Shown one piece after another: positions 1 to 11,424 of a stretch of DNA of 64,000 nt. The translations under genes and the position numbers were made by a program. Position 1 is the stretch's first letter; every line of letters begins with the position of its first letter. The notes under the pieces are model-generated. The model was not told the DNA's origin. It ran no database searches and saw nothing but the letters and a program-made list of their open reading frames with translations. The stretch spans positions 85,863 to 149,862 of the forward strand of contig VTPC01091253.1 in NCBI GenBank assembly GCA_011009095.1. Reading direction: 5' to 3'. The stretch is from Ignelater luminosus (lineage: Eukaryota; Arthropoda; Insecta; Coleoptera; Elateridae).

Positions 1-64
1 GCAAAATACAAAACTTCTAAAGCACAAATTAAAATTCCTGACTCATTTCTACATATAAAACACT

Positions 65-70
65 TTTATT
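65..70 (-). terminator. poly(A) signal for Z1
   Basis: AATAAA on the minus strand, about 80 nt past the Z1 stop codon. Confidence 0.5.
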
Positions 71-150
71 ATAAAGTCTAAACATCATACAATTTAAAAA
101 TTTTAAATTATCATTTCATTATACTAATTAGCTGTATACGATTGGCTAGT

Positions 151-1012
151 TCAACAATCCAAGGTTTTATGTTTACTTTTTTTGTGTGCATTTAACAAAC
201 CTCCGCCAATAAAAACTTTGTCACACAAATCACACTTGTATGGCTTTTCTCCAGTATGGGTTCTTCTATGCAAAACTAAAGAACAACGTTGGGTAAATGC
301 TTTAGAGCAAATCTCACATTGATGAGGTCTAATTCCTGTGTGCAATCGCATGTGTAAATCCAAAGTTCCCTTTTTAGCAAATCCCTGTCCACATCTTCCA
401 CATTTGAAAGGTTTCAAACCTTGGTGCACTATTAAATGATGTCTTAATGACTCCGCAGTGCTTAAAGCTTTTCCGCAAATATCACAAACGTGTCTTCGGT
501 TTTCGCCAGTGTGCGTTTTAATATGACGACTGTAATGGGTTCTATGAGTAAAACTCTTCTCGCACATCCCACATTTATGTTTCTTTAAATTACTAGCGTC
601 GTGTAATTTTGCATGATACCTTAGATCGCTAACAGTTCGAAACTGCTTGCCACACGTCTCACACAAGCAGAAGCTGATTTCGTGATCTCTCAATACGTGT
701 TGTTTTAAGGCCGAGCGATGACAATATTGTTTGCTGCAAGTTGGACATGTATGTTGCATTTTGCTAAGATACTTAGAAGTTTTCTTGGAATTGGTACTAT
801 TATCGAGATGTGTACGTTTATGAGATTCTAGTAAAGCGTTGAACTTAAAAGCTTTAGAACAGATATCGCAAACGTATGGTCTTATCGTGCTGTGCGTTTT
901 TATGTGATTTACTAGATTTTTCTTATCTTTCAATTGCTTTGAGCATATAAAGCATATCCATGGAGGTCCTTTGTCGAACGGTATTGACAATAGGCCTTCT
1001 TCCGAATATGAC
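151..1012 (-). CDS. Z1: nine-finger C2H2 protein, terminal exon (group A)
   Basis: About 286 codons, predicted nuclear sequence-specific DNA-binding factor. Nine C2H2 fingers fill the exon: a first finger after GPPWIC, a second, a basic spacer, then seven more, the last two joined by TGEKPYKC. The last finger has four residues between its histidines. There is no ATG before the first finger; the frame is open up to a splice acceptor (ttttgtag) just upstream of 1012, leaving one G and then codons for SYSEEGLL. The start codon must therefore lie in an upstream exon. It is the leftmost group A copy, separated from the other group A exons (Z6-Z11) by three group B exons, and it is the most divergent group A member with Z11. 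Gene identity is unknown; the ZF assignment is certain, the exon boundary is inferred. Confidence 0.9.
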
Positions 1013-1321
1013 CTACAAAATTACAAAGTTAATATAAAAGAAAAAAAGATTTAGCTAGAAAAATAGTTGTTAGTAAATCTAAGAGAGGAGGGCTAGATTT
1101 CATGAAACCTAGATTCAGCAAGAAAACCCGCCCCATACAATGTGTTCTGAGCTTCTAGTAAGGCGTGTTACACACAATTTCACAATTTATTCATTCTCCA
1201 ATTTTAATAAAAGATAATTAAGTTTCAAAACAAGGTTTATTAAAATCGTTCTAACCTATAAATCAAACTGTATGTTAAAATACTGAGAGTTCCTTGTAGA
1301 ATACGGAAGTAGCAAGACCAA
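1013..1321. other. Flank upstream of Z1
   Basis: Presumed intron or leader sequence. A copy of a short element shared with other units lies at 1299-1327 (minus strand TTGCTACTTCCGTATT). A weak donor-like site on the minus strand (TTATAG, then GTTAGA) lies near 1257, but no ATG precedes it, so any exon here would be untranslated. Confidence 0.35.
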
Positions 1322-2340
1322 TTAATTCAAAGCAATATAAAGCTGCCACATAATACTATAAATCACGAGAAGAAATAGGCATCCAAACATCATGACTCTA
1401 AATCGGTATAAGGCTCTATCAAGGGTAGAAAATGCGGTGTATTGACGGCTAGTGTTTTCCATCGGCACTTGCCAATAGTCGAACTTCAGAACTCCTTGTC
1501 GCACATTTATTTGTTCAACCTGCGAAACTCCACACAAAATCGGGATTGACCATTCTTCTTTTTCACGATTACTATCGGATACGAGTAGTTGGAGCCGGAC
1601 GGTTCTGTGGTGGTCGTGGCGTGCCTTCGTGAAATATGTCTGCGAAATCGTCGAGCACTTTGGAGAGCAAGAGGTCGATGGGAAACACATAATCGACGTC
1701 TGCAGGTGGCAGCGGCTAAGACACGTATCTGGCGTGGTCCTCAGAATCGACCTTTAAGTTGGTGTCGATTAAGAAAAATTGATACTCCAGGAATCTGTTC
1801 CCGAGAATGGATGTTTCTGGAAGTTTATCGGTCACCAGAAACTCAGCCTCATTCTTGAGGAGCCAACCTAACCTGGAGTTAGAGTCGCTGACGGCCGGTT
1901 ACGGGGGGTTCTAGGTCTGTGGAAGCGATGCGGAGCTAAAGCGGTAAATGCAGGGTATTTAAATTGAAGGCTTTGTTTCTCACAAAGCTGAAGTTCGCTG
2001 CGGTGTTCATGAGAATCTGGACGGACGTGGTAGGGTTAGCACGGTTGGAAGTAGAATGGACACCACTAGGAGTGCAAGCGGCTGTTTCTTTCCAGAAGGA
2101 ATTGTCGGTTGGTTGCGGCGGCTCCTCGGAAACAGAAAGTCTGGTACCGAGACATTTTTGATGATAGGTTCTTTTTCCACTGCTGATTGCGTCGCTGAGC
2201 AGCCCATGCGCCGTCTCCTAGTAGTCGTGACGGTAATGCCAGTGACGGCAGTAGCGGCATTGTGGCAATTCTCTCTTTGTTTGTTGCTCGAAGGACCTAG
2301 ACTGTTTCGCGGTTAACTCCGGGACAGGCTCGTCCTTCTG
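1322..2340 (-). mobile_element. Gypsy-type LTR retrotransposon remnant
   Basis: On the minus strand, 1322-1560 encodes a piece of a Gypsy-family reverse transcriptase: the stretch YWQVPME, then KYTAF-like and RFRVMMFG, corresponds to the conserved block leading to the PFGL motif. Further right (about 1700-1850) the minus strand reads a protease-like segment with the context SILGNRFLEY. The interval is GC-richer than its surroundings, and nothing past about 1860 can be assigned with confidence, although 1860-2340 may be gag. Stops and frame changes break the frames, so it is dead. No LTRs or target-site duplication were found. The family is clear from the RT block; the right boundary is a guess. 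Confidence 0.65.
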
Positions 2341-3376
2341 TTGTCGTTTCTAGTATAATGGGACTTGTAGTTAAACTATCTTCGCCTCGCTCTCATACTG
2401 TGCGATGACAGCAATCTTCAGGTAGCTGATGGTGATGGTATGGGACGCGTGTTGCTATCACTATTTTGCAACAACAACTTTGCTTGGTCTTCGAGTTTTT
2501 ACATGCAAGCTGAGGTACCAATCTCATTTACGTGTGTTGTGTAAAGAATCTAGTTTGTGCAACATTTCAGCATAAAACCTCGACTTGAGTAGCTAGTGCT
2601 TATTCTGATTCAGATAAAATTATAAATATGTAAACCAAAAGCTTGTTTGGCCATCCCGTGAAATTGCAGAAATGGTTTGAACCTCACCCATCTCCAACTA
2701 TAGAGCTAGTGTGCCGACAGTTAGTCGGCAAATTATTAGCAAGGTCTCTAACTGTAGCAAATATTACTTCATCTAACCTGTAAGTAAAACACTTCGAATT
2801 ACTAAGTAGTTCTGTTAGCTATAAATATTACTTGTTTTTTTATGTTTAATATTCATATTTTAGACGAGGTAAAGCGCGGTTCAAGGTAAGTCCAAGACCA
2901 TGCTAAGCCTATAGCTAATTCGGCATCTCGGACGTATGACGGAATTTCTTTGGCACCACGCCCGTCTCCATCGATTAAGCTAGCCTTATTCCAAATTTAT
3001 TACATTGCCTTGCACAAATATTGTAAGTCTTACAAGCAGACACGAATAATAAAAGTTAATCAAAAGAGTCTAAGGCTCTATCTGTACAAACGTATAATAA
3101 CAATATAAAGCGACTTTAGTAACACTGCAAGTACAAACGCATTTTTGGATTAATCTTGAAAAAGTTGTGCTAAAGGTAATGGGGCCAGATGAATTCTAAC
3201 AATCTGTGTTGAACAAATTTTAATTTTAAAGTAAAAGATTATACTTATACAAACTAAGTTAACAAATAAAAATAAAATACAGAAAGTTTCATAAACTAAT
3301 TTAAAAAATAAATTTAAGAAATATAATAAATGTCATGCGCCATTAAGGTAGATCTATCTATTAAATCTAAGTTCAA
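2341..3376. other. Intergenic, no gene seen
   Basis: AT-rich sequence between the retrotransposon remnant and the Z2 stop codon. A stretch at 2871-2920 (GGTAAAGCGCGGTTCAAGG) has a diverged copy at 5491-5530 in the next unit, so the flank was probably duplicated along with the exon. No ORF, RNA gene or clear promoter is visible. Confidence 0.4.
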
Positions 3377-4322
3377 TCAGTAACTTAACGTTTTATGTTT
3401 ATTCTTCAAATGCACATTCAGCAAACTCTTACTGATGAATCGTTCTTCACATATATTACAATTGTAAGGCTTTTCACCAGTATGGATTCTCATGTGTATT
3501 TTCAAAGTAGGATGTTGAGTAAATGATTTTGAACACACTTTACAGTGGTAAGGTTTAACGCCTGTATGAGAACGCATGTGGACCTTTAGACTACTGGCTT
3601 TAGCAAAACCTTTACCACAGTCTTTACATTGTATTGGTTTCAAACCCTCGTGAAGTATGATGTGATCTCTCAAGCTACTAGCGCTAGTCAGCACTTTTCC
3701 ACATATATCGCAAACATATTTCTTTTCTTCACCTCTATGTGCTTGAAGATGTCGTACCAAGGATTTTTCAATTTTGAAATCTTTTCCACATATATCGCAA
3801 TGGTACTTTTTGAAATTCATGGAATCCGGTTCGTGTAGCTTCATGTGCACTTTTAAATAATTAGCATCCCTAAGTGGCTTACCACATACTTCACATTTAT
3901 AACTAAGGTTTTCATGATCTTTCAAAATGTGAACTTTCATTTCCCCTTTGCTATAAAATCCTTTATTACAAGTTGGACAAAAAGATGTATGATTCTTAAT
4001 GTGACGATTCATGTGAACCCCCAAAGCTGTTTTTGATTTTATTTTTCTTGAGCAAATATTACATTCATATCTTCCCTCAGCTTCATGTACCAATTGATGT
4101 TTTTTTGTTTCTTCTTTACTTTTAAATGATTTCTCACAAATATCACACTTAAATGGTCTCTCTTCACTGTGTGATTTTAAATGTCTTGTAAGTAGATGCC
4201 TCTCTCGATAATATTTCATACATATGTGACACTTCCAAATACGCTGAACATTGTACTGATGCAGTCTTGATAAAGGGACCCACATAATCACATTTGTCCC
4301 TTCTGTGGTATTTTTGGCTAAT
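3377..4322 (-). CDS. Z2: ten-finger C2H2 protein, terminal exon (group B)
   Basis: About 314 codons with ten C2H2 fingers. A short leader (LAKNTTEGTNVIMWVPLS) precedes the first finger at about residue 33. Fingers 7 to 10 form the tail shared by the array: CDICGKVL, CKDCGKGF, CKVCSKSF and CNICEERF, the last with four residues between its histidines. The acceptor tttatttccag abuts 4322, leaving one A and then TTA. An in-frame ATG lies in VIMW, but it is not obviously the start. The closest relative is Z3, about 2.5 kb away: fingers 4, 5 and 8-10 are almost identical, while fingers 1, 2 and 6 differ mainly in base-contacting positions. Predicted nuclear DNA-binding factor; targets unknown. Confidence 0.9.
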
Positions 4323-5858
4323 CTGGAAATAAAACATTTCGAATTAGTTGATAGCTAGTTGCAGCTACAAATATCATACAAAAAAACATAGCTACGAAAT
4401 ATAAAACATTCAAAAATTATTAAATTAGCATATTGTTCCGCATCTGTTGGTGTTTTTTATAGCCGTACTAAGACAAACTTAAAACGATTTTTCTAAAAGA
4501 AAAATTAAAAAGACCAGAGAGACAAAGACAAAGTTTGATAAAAAACGAGTAATAAAAGTTCGCACAATTTCTTGTGGGTCAATAGGCAAGTTGAATGTAA
4601 ATCTGAAACACCTAAAAAAATATTTAACATCGTGCTCTTTGTCAGCCTCTTCTAAATGATTAATACCACGACAGATAGGCGCTCCTGGTTGTAATTCGAT
4701 TCAAGTCTTTATTACTATTTCTAGTGCGTTTAAGGTCGTAGAATTTTATTTTACTCGGTTCTAAGTACCCGGCCTCGATCGAAATGGTTAGTCTTAGTAA
4801 ACTAGGGCTTCAAACAATATTCCTTATGAGGGTCTTTACAATCGCTCCTTTCTGATTTCTTCATTTTTCTATTTCTTTCTGTCTAGGTAAGGCTCACTTT
4901 AAAAAAACCGCCATTGGCGCATTTGAACTTTACTCCCAGCACCCGAGGAAAAAGATCCAAATCCGTTATAGTCAAAGATAGTGTACTATCATATGTGACT
5001 ACGGAAGTGAACAGGACCTATCGTATTGTTACCACCACCGGAAGTCAAAAAACTCGCGTCAGTAACTTCTCTAATCGTTGTTCCATTAAACCATTAATTA
5101 GGGGATAAAAGTTTGAGTTTCTGTTCCTTGAAGCAGCTTTTTATCATTAGCCATCAGGATGTCAACAGTTCGTCATCGCCAGATGTTCACATTCACTTAG
5201 TCCTCCAGCAAGATCGAACCATCTCCTGCACTTTCAACTCCTTGGCAGACTACAACTAATTATGTGTTTTATTTCACATAAAATCCACGTTGTAAGAAAT
5301 TCGAACCGTTGCAAGTTTGTCCGTCAACAATTTAAAGCTACTTTCGTAATACAATGAGTACAGAGGCGTCGTGGAAGCAAATTAGAAGACGAGTGCAGCT
5401 CCCGCGCAAATTTTTTGGCCGAGTTGCCCCAAAAAACAATTAAATCCTAAGTTAATAGTAAAGGTTAATAAAAATCGTTACAGCTTAAGTAGGTAAAACG
5501 TGGCTCGAGGTAAGCTCAAGGTCATGGCAAGCAACTGTTATGCAATCCGTTGGTTTGCTGCAAAGCCTATAATCTCAAACTAAGCTTGGTAGTTGTCACT
5601 TGATGTCTGGAAACATTTCCAAAAAACAAAATGCGACAGTGATGTCCGTATGTAGACTGAGAAGGGCTATGGTTTTCGAGAAATGCTTGATTCAATTAAC
5701 AATCGTATTTGTTTTGAAAAATTACACAAATTAATTCAACAATCAATAGAAACTGCAGAAAGTTTCATACATTAATTTATTTAATCATAAATTTAAGAAA
5801 TATAATAAATGTCACGTGCCATCAAAGCAGCTATATCTAGTAAATTTAAATTCAATTA
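4323..5858. other. Flank between Z2 and Z3
   Basis: Contains a copy of conserved upstream block 2 at 4621-4690 (minus strand GGTATTAATCATTTAGAAG), about 300 nt upstream of the Z2 acceptor. The stretch 4323-4640 is closely matched by 6802-7100 upstream of Z3, so exon and flank were copied together. The rest is AT-rich, with no gene seen. Confidence 0.5.
5776..5781 (-). terminator. poly(A) signal for Z3
   Basis: AATAAA on the minus strand, about 80 nt past the Z3 stop codon. Confidence 0.5.
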
Positions 5859-6801
5859 CTAACTTAACGTTTTATGTTTATTCTTCAAATGTACATTTAG
5901 CAAGCTTTTACTGATAAATCGTTCTTCACATATACTACAACTGTAAGGCTTTTCACCAGTATGGATTCTCATGTGTATTTTCAAAGTAGGATGTTGAGTA
6001 AATGATTTTGAACACACTTTACAGTGGTAAGGTTTAACGCCTGTATGAGAACGCATGTGGACCTTCAGACTATTGGCTTTAGCAAAACCTTTACCACATT
6101 CTTTACATTGTATTGGTTTCAAACCCTCATGAAGTATGATATGATCTCTCAAGCTACTAGCACTAGTCAACGCTTTCCCACATATATCGCAAATATACTT
6201 CTTTTCTTCACCTCTATGAGCTTGCAGATGTCGCATCAGGTATCTCTGAAATTTGAAATCCTTTCCGCATATATCACACTGGTACTTCTTAGAATTCATG
6301 GAATCCGGTTCGTGCAGCTTCATGTGCACTTTTACATAATTAGCATCCCTAAGTGGCTTACCACATACTTCACATTTATAACTTATATTTTCATGATCTT
6401 TCAAAATGTGCACTTTCATTTCTCCTTTGCTATAAAATCCTTTATTACAAGTTGGACAAAAAAATGTATGATTCTTAATGTGACGATTCATGTGAACCCT
6501 CAAAGCTGTTTTTGATTTTATTTTTCTTGAGCAAATATGACATTCACGTCTTCCATCAGTTTCGTGTACCAATTGGTGAACTTTTGTTTGTCCTTTATTC
6601 TTAAATGACTTTTCACAAATATTACATTGAAATGGTCTCTCTTCACTGTGTGATTTTAAATGACTTGTGAGTAGACGTTTCTCTAGAAAATATTTGGTAC
6701 ACATGTGACACTTCCAAATACGCTGAACATTGTATTGATGCAGTTTTGATAAAGGGAACCACATAATCACATTTGCTTCTTCTGTAGTATTTTTCGCTGA
6801 T
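5859..6801 (-). CDS. Z3: ten-finger C2H2 protein, terminal exon (group B)
   Basis: About 313 codons and ten C2H2 fingers, a recent duplicate of Z2. The leader SAKNTTEEANVIMWFPLS matches that of Z2. The acceptor (ttattttcag) abuts 6801 and leaves one A before the first full codon. Compared with Z2, finger 6 changes from DFKIEKSLVRH to DFKFQRYLMRH and finger 2 from SFKSKEETKKH to SFKNKGQTKVH. These changes hit helix positions -1, 2 and 3 (and 6 in finger 2), which normally set base choice, while the zinc ligands are kept. It is thus likely to bind a different site from Z2. Unlike Z2, its flank has an AATAAA signal close after the stop. Confidence 0.9.
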
Positions 6802-7816
6802 CTGAAAATAAAACATTTCGAATTAGTTGATAGCTAGTTGCATCTACAAATAGCATACAATAACACACAGCTACTAAATATAAGAAATTCAAAAATTATT
6901 AAATTAGCATGTTGTTCCGTATCTGTTGGGGTTGTTGCTTTCAATAATTTAATTTTACTGTAAAAAGTTTGATAAAAAAACGGGTAATAAAAGTTCGCAC
7001 AATTTCTTGTGCGTCAAGAGGCAAGTTGAATATAAATCTGAAACACCTAGAAAAAAATATTTATTTATGCTGGAAACAAACAACATCGTGCTCTTTACAA
7101 GTCTCTTCCGAATCATTGATACCACGACAGAACAAGCACTCCTGGTAGTGTAGTTGCTAAGGTATAAAACTTCATCTAACAGGCTACGAGTATAATGTTG
7201 CTCAAAAATAATTTTAAATAAATAACATTTTGTACACAAACAATACTTCTGGTTACTTAAATCTGAAGATCCATAGCTTAAATTCTCATGCCTTTGTGGG
7301 GCTCATTAATAAACTACGAATCTGTCGTGTAGGCAACTGCCATTGACGAGTAATCCCTCTAAACTTTTAAAAAACGAATTTTCCAAAAACCCTGAATTAA
7401 AAATATTCTCTTTTTAATTCTTTTGGTGTTATCCGTTCAAGATTTATTATCAGACTAACTTTATAAAAACATCACGTTAAAATGATAAAAAGAAAATGCT
7501 AACTAGGTATATAATATTACATTACAGTATTTTATTCCATATTATATAGGTTGTTGCACTATAACTCGCATCAGATTTTATTATGTATATTAACAATTTT
7601 AAGGTGTAGTAGAATTATTAAATAAAAGAGTAGGTAGATTAATAATGGTTTAATATTAAATTCTTATAAGAGTTTACTTATAATACCATAGAAACCTTAA
7701 CGAGACCACTACTGCTAAACCACGATTGTTTTAGTTTTACTTAGACACGGCGATAGATCAAGTTCCATAAATACATAAAGTATTTTGCATTTTTCAATGA
7801 AATGTAAGCTATAACA
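6802..7816. other. Flank between Z3 and Z4
   Basis: Carries conserved block 2 at 7081-7150, and 6802-7100 is homologous to the flank upstream of Z2. The remainder is AT-rich, with no gene seen. Confidence 0.5.
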
Positions 7817-8717
7817 CTATCCTATTGTTTTATGTTTATTTTTTTTATGCACATTCAAAGCGCTCCTACTAATAAAATGTTCTCGACAAATACTACACTC
7901 ATATGGCCTTTCGCCTGTATGGATCCTCATATGTATCTTCAAAGGTGGTGTTTGGGCAAATGATTTTGAACATATTGAGCATTGGTAAGGTTTAACTCCT
8001 GTATGTGAACGCATATGAACCCGCAAAGTAGAGGATTGAGAAAAACTTTTACCACATTCTTTACACTTTCTTGGTTTTACGCCTTCGTGAATACTGATGT
8101 GATTCCTTAAACTATCACCAGCAGCTAGTACTTTTCCACATATATCGCAAACATACTTATCGTCACCTCTATGTCTTTGTAAATGTCTCAACATAAGTTT
8201 CTCAGTTCTATAACCCTTATGGCATATCTCACACTGGTGTTCTTTAGAATTTACAAAATCTGGTTCGTGTAGTCTCACGTGCTTTCTTAAAGAGTTTGCG
8301 TCTCTAAGTGGCTTCCCACATATCTCACATTGATAACTAACATTTTGATGATCTCTTAAAACATGCGTTTTCAGTTCACCTTTAGTAAAAAATCCCTTGC
8401 TACAGATCCCACAGAAAAATGAATGATAATTAGTGTGACGATTCTTGTGTACCGCTAAAGTTTCTTTTGATTTTAATTTTTTCGAACAAATATCACATTC
8501 AAATTCTCTATCTATTTCGTGGCGCATTAGATGTTTTTGAGCTTGTTGTTTACTTTTAAATAGTTTCGAGCAAATTTCACACTTGAAGGGTCTTTCATCA
8601 CTGTGTGACTTGACGTGTCTCGTAAGTTTACGTTTCGTTGAAAAACATTTATCACATAGATGACAATTCCAAATAGGTGGATCGATATTTGAACCTTTTG
8701 TGGTATATTCTTCCGGT
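7817..8717 (-). CDS. Z4: ten-finger C2H2 protein, terminal exon (group B)
   Basis: About 299 codons with ten C2H2 fingers. The first internal ATG (8525-8527) falls inside finger 2, so a model starting there loses two fingers. Reading back to the acceptor (gttttcag) at 8717 gives an unbroken frame: PEEYTTKGSNIDPPIWNC, finger 1, then finger 2 (FKCEICSKLFKSKQQ). The frame is thus intact and needs an upstream exon. The tail fingers CDICGKVL, CKECGKSF, CSICSKSF and CSICREHF match the array pattern. Z4 is clearly related to Z2/Z3 but older, with many changes in every finger. Predicted nuclear DNA-binding factor. Confidence 0.9.
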
Positions 8718-9009
8718 CTGAAAACAAAAAAATTGTCGAATTAGTTTATTAAAGGATCTCCACAGTTAAGTTCATCTAATGCAATTACATTTAGGTACCT
8801 AAAAAGAGCATTTTATTAAAAACTCCAAATTTTCTTTAGATATTTATTGAGAATAATAGTAAGATTTTGTTGCTCTGCATTTGTCGTTACATTCTTACTA
8901 TCAAATATGCTAAAACACATCCAAAGAGCATGATTATAAAAACCTGTTCATCGTCTACAATCTCTGCCTTTGTACATCTTTAGTTTACCGATTAATATTC
9001 GTCTGTAGA

Positions 9010-9415
9010 TCAAGTCGTGAGATGACGCTGCCGCAGAAACTGTTTACCACATGTCTCACACATGTAAGTGCTATTTTTGTGATTTTCTGATACGTGAGAT
9101 CTTAAATTTTGAATTTTATTAAATTGTTCTTTACACACTGAACAGACGGAAGATAGTTTAGGTTTCACAAAACTATTAGAAGTATTCGGATCTTCAACTG
9201 AAGAATGAGTAAACCGTTTATGCTTTTTTAAACTACCTTTAGATTTGAACGGATTTGAGCAAATATCACACACATACGGCTTCGGCTTTATTGGGTTGTG
9301 CGTCAGTATGTGCTCTTTTAAAGTGTACTTCTTTTTTTGTTCTTTTGAGCATATAAAACATATCCATGGAAGTCCCTTACAAAATGGAAATAACTGTAGA
9401 TCTCCGGGATATAAT
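9010..9415 (-). pseudogene. Z5: truncated group A zinc-finger exon
   Basis: The exon opens like its group A relatives: an acceptor (tatttctag) just upstream of 9415, one A, then LYPGDLQLFPFCKG, followed by fingers 1 to 3 and the start of finger 4 (YMCETCGKQF). The frame then stops at 9010 after RQRHLTT, in the middle of finger 4, before its histidines. Group A relatives continue for five more fingers; nothing downstream matches them, so the 3' half is deleted. The proline at GPPWIC is also changed (GLPWIC). It could still be a three-finger protein if spliced, but there is no clear poly(A) signal next to the stop, and a decayed copy is more likely. Confidence 0.75.
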
Positions 9416-9820
9416 CTAGAAATAGAATAAGATTAGTAGTTATTCTATTATATCCCTTATGTCATCCTAAGCAAAATGCCAGTTCATGTACATTAATAAT
9501 TAAGAGTTACAATATCCGAGGTTGTAATCGCTTTATTATATGCTACCCAATGAGTGCCAGGATCTCTATGATCTATCGAAATCTACGATATCCCATTCAA
9601 TATAGTTTCTTTTGGGAGAGATTCTAAGGGTTTTTATTCATTATGAAACATCGTTAGCGCATTTCCATTAGGTATCGAACCACAAACCACAAAGCTGACA
9701 GCTGCAATTCGATAGAACTATTCATAATAAAATACCACAAGCAAATAAACTATAGATACTTAAAAATACTTTATTAGAAAATACCATCAATGAAATAGAA
9801 TCAAATATAAGTTATTAGAT
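9416..9820. other. Flank between Z5 and Z6
   Basis: Holds conserved block 1 at 9521-9595 (contains CCAATGAGTGCCA on the plus strand), about 110 nt upstream of the Z5 acceptor, and the Z6 poly(A) signal at 9770. With under 410 nt between exons, there is little room for a separate coding first exon. Confidence 0.5.
9770..9775 (-). terminator. poly(A) signal for Z6
   Basis: AATAAA within a 3' flank (TTTCTAATAAAGTATTTTTA on the minus strand) that recurs almost unchanged after Z7 and Z8. Confidence 0.6.
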
Positions 9821-10754
9821 TTATATTACAATATTACTTCGGATTAATAATTTATTTTTAGATAATAAAGATGTGTCACAATTTAAAAGTTTATGCTTTT
9901 TCTTTTTATGTAAATTTAGCAAGCCGCCACTAACAAAACCTTTTTTGCAAACTTCACATTTAAAAGGCCTTTCTCCAGTATGAAGTCTTTCGTGCCAAAT
10001 TAAAGAGCAACGTTGAGCAAACGCTCTAGAACACATTTTGCACTGAAAAGGTCTAACTCCTGTATGCACACGCATATGCACATCCAGAGCAGGCTTTATA
10101 GTAAATCTCTTTTCACATGTTTCGCATTTAAAAGCCTTCAAACCCTCGTGAGTTAACATATGAGTTTTTAAACTTGTGGAACTTGATAAAGCTTTTCCAC
10201 AAATATTACAAAGATGATTTCTGTTCTTACCAGAGTGCGTTTTCAAATGTCCCCGCAAGCAGGGTTTATCGCTGAAACTCTTTCCGCACAATTCGCATTG
10301 GTATCTTAAGTAATTAACGTCATGTAGACGTAAGTGAAATTGTAGACTCTTATTACTGAGATACTCTTTACCACATGTTTCACACACGTAAATGGCATTT
10401 TTGTGATTTTCTAATACGTGCGCTCTTAAGTCTTGAGTTCTACTAAATTGTTCGTTACAAACCGAACAGATGTGCCATTTCTCGTACTTCATAGAAGTAT
10501 CACTCTTAGGATTCTGTCTCTTATCGGGTTGCCTTTTCAATAAAGAATGAATACGATATTTATGGATGTTTAGCGCGTCATTAGATTTGAATGGCTTGAA
10601 ACAAATATCACACACGTGCGGTTTTATTGTGCTGTGTGTCAACATGTGTTGTTTTAAACATATCTTTCTTTTTAGTTCTTTTGAGCATATAAAACATATC
10701 CATGGAGGTCCATTACAAAATGGCAATGACTGTAGTTCTTCTTCCTGATATAAC
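9821..10754 (-). CDS. Z6: nine-finger C2H2 protein, terminal exon (group A)
   Basis: About 310 codons. The leader LYQEEELQSLPFCNG runs into GPPWIC and finger 1; nine C2H2 fingers follow, with a 30-residue basic spacer between fingers 2 and 3. Tail fingers are CNICGKAL, CETCEKRF, CKMCSRAF and CEVCKKGF. Compared with siblings Z7-Z9 it has a longer C-terminal extension (KLLNCDTSLLSKNKLLIRSN and a few more), caused by a change at the usual stop. The acceptor (cgttatag) just upstream of 10754 leaves one G; its pyrimidine tract is weak, so this is the least certain acceptor of the set. No ATG precedes the first finger. Confidence 0.88.
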
Positions 10755-11424
10755 CTATAACGAGAAAGAGAAATTAGTAAGTAAATGTATAGTACAAATT
10801 AAGCTGTTATATTCCTTGTGTACCATTCTAAACAAAACACGATTGTGATCACTTTATTACATACTACCCAATGCGAGCCAGCATCTGTTTGATCTATCGA
10901 AGTCTACAATAGCACAATCAATATTTATGTCTTTAAAGATTAAGGTTTGCTTTTAGACTATGAATTCCTTTTTTCTAAATGTATTTCTTACTCTAATTTC
11001 TTTTATAACGTCTAATCTTGTTGCAATCATACTCGACGTAAACCAACTAATCTTCTTACACCTCATTAAAAACTTTTTTAAATTGAAGTTTAAAACGATT
11101 TTTCTTCAAAAATCTAGTTTGCTTAATGACCAACAATCAACACTGACACGATGTAAATTGGTTGTGACTTATATCAGCTTCGTCTAATAGGTTGATACCA
11201 TTGACACAACGATAGTTTTTGTGTTTACAAGCATGCATTTACGAATCAGAGAAGCTGCTTGGTGACTAACAATGTTTATAATACCTCTGCACTATTAAAA
11301 AGTTAAAGCTCTTCTAGCTTTTGTGAATTAATCTGTCTAGTAAAGTAAACAACAGATATTCAAAAATACTTTATTAGCAAATACCATCGAAAGATATTAC
11401 ATTATCACTTGAGATTAATAATAA
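10755..11424. other. Flank between Z6 and Z7
   Basis: Conserved block 1 at 10841-10915 and block 2 at 11160-11222, in the same order as upstream of Z7, then the Z7 poly(A) signal. No gene is seen. Confidence 0.5.
11370..11375 (-). terminator. poly(A) signal for Z7
   Basis: AATAAA, about 50 nt past the Z7 stop, in the same context as after Z6 and Z8. Confidence 0.6.

Noticed and set aside
4560..4617. Conserved acceptor-like site and open frame upstream of Z2 and Z3
   Set aside because: Shared only by the recent Z2/Z3 pair; the Z3 copy has a frameshift, so it is not a coding exon.
6024..6515. Long plus-strand open frame of 163 codons opposite Z3 (similar ones at 44090-44557, 25478-25835 and 56410-56745)
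   Set aside because: Antisense shadows of zinc-finger coding sequence; composition and repeats follow the fingers on the minus strand.
8527..8727. Apparent split of Z4 into two frames
   Set aside because: The frame of the main exon stays open to the acceptor at 8717 and encodes fingers 1 and 2. The other frame is a shadow.
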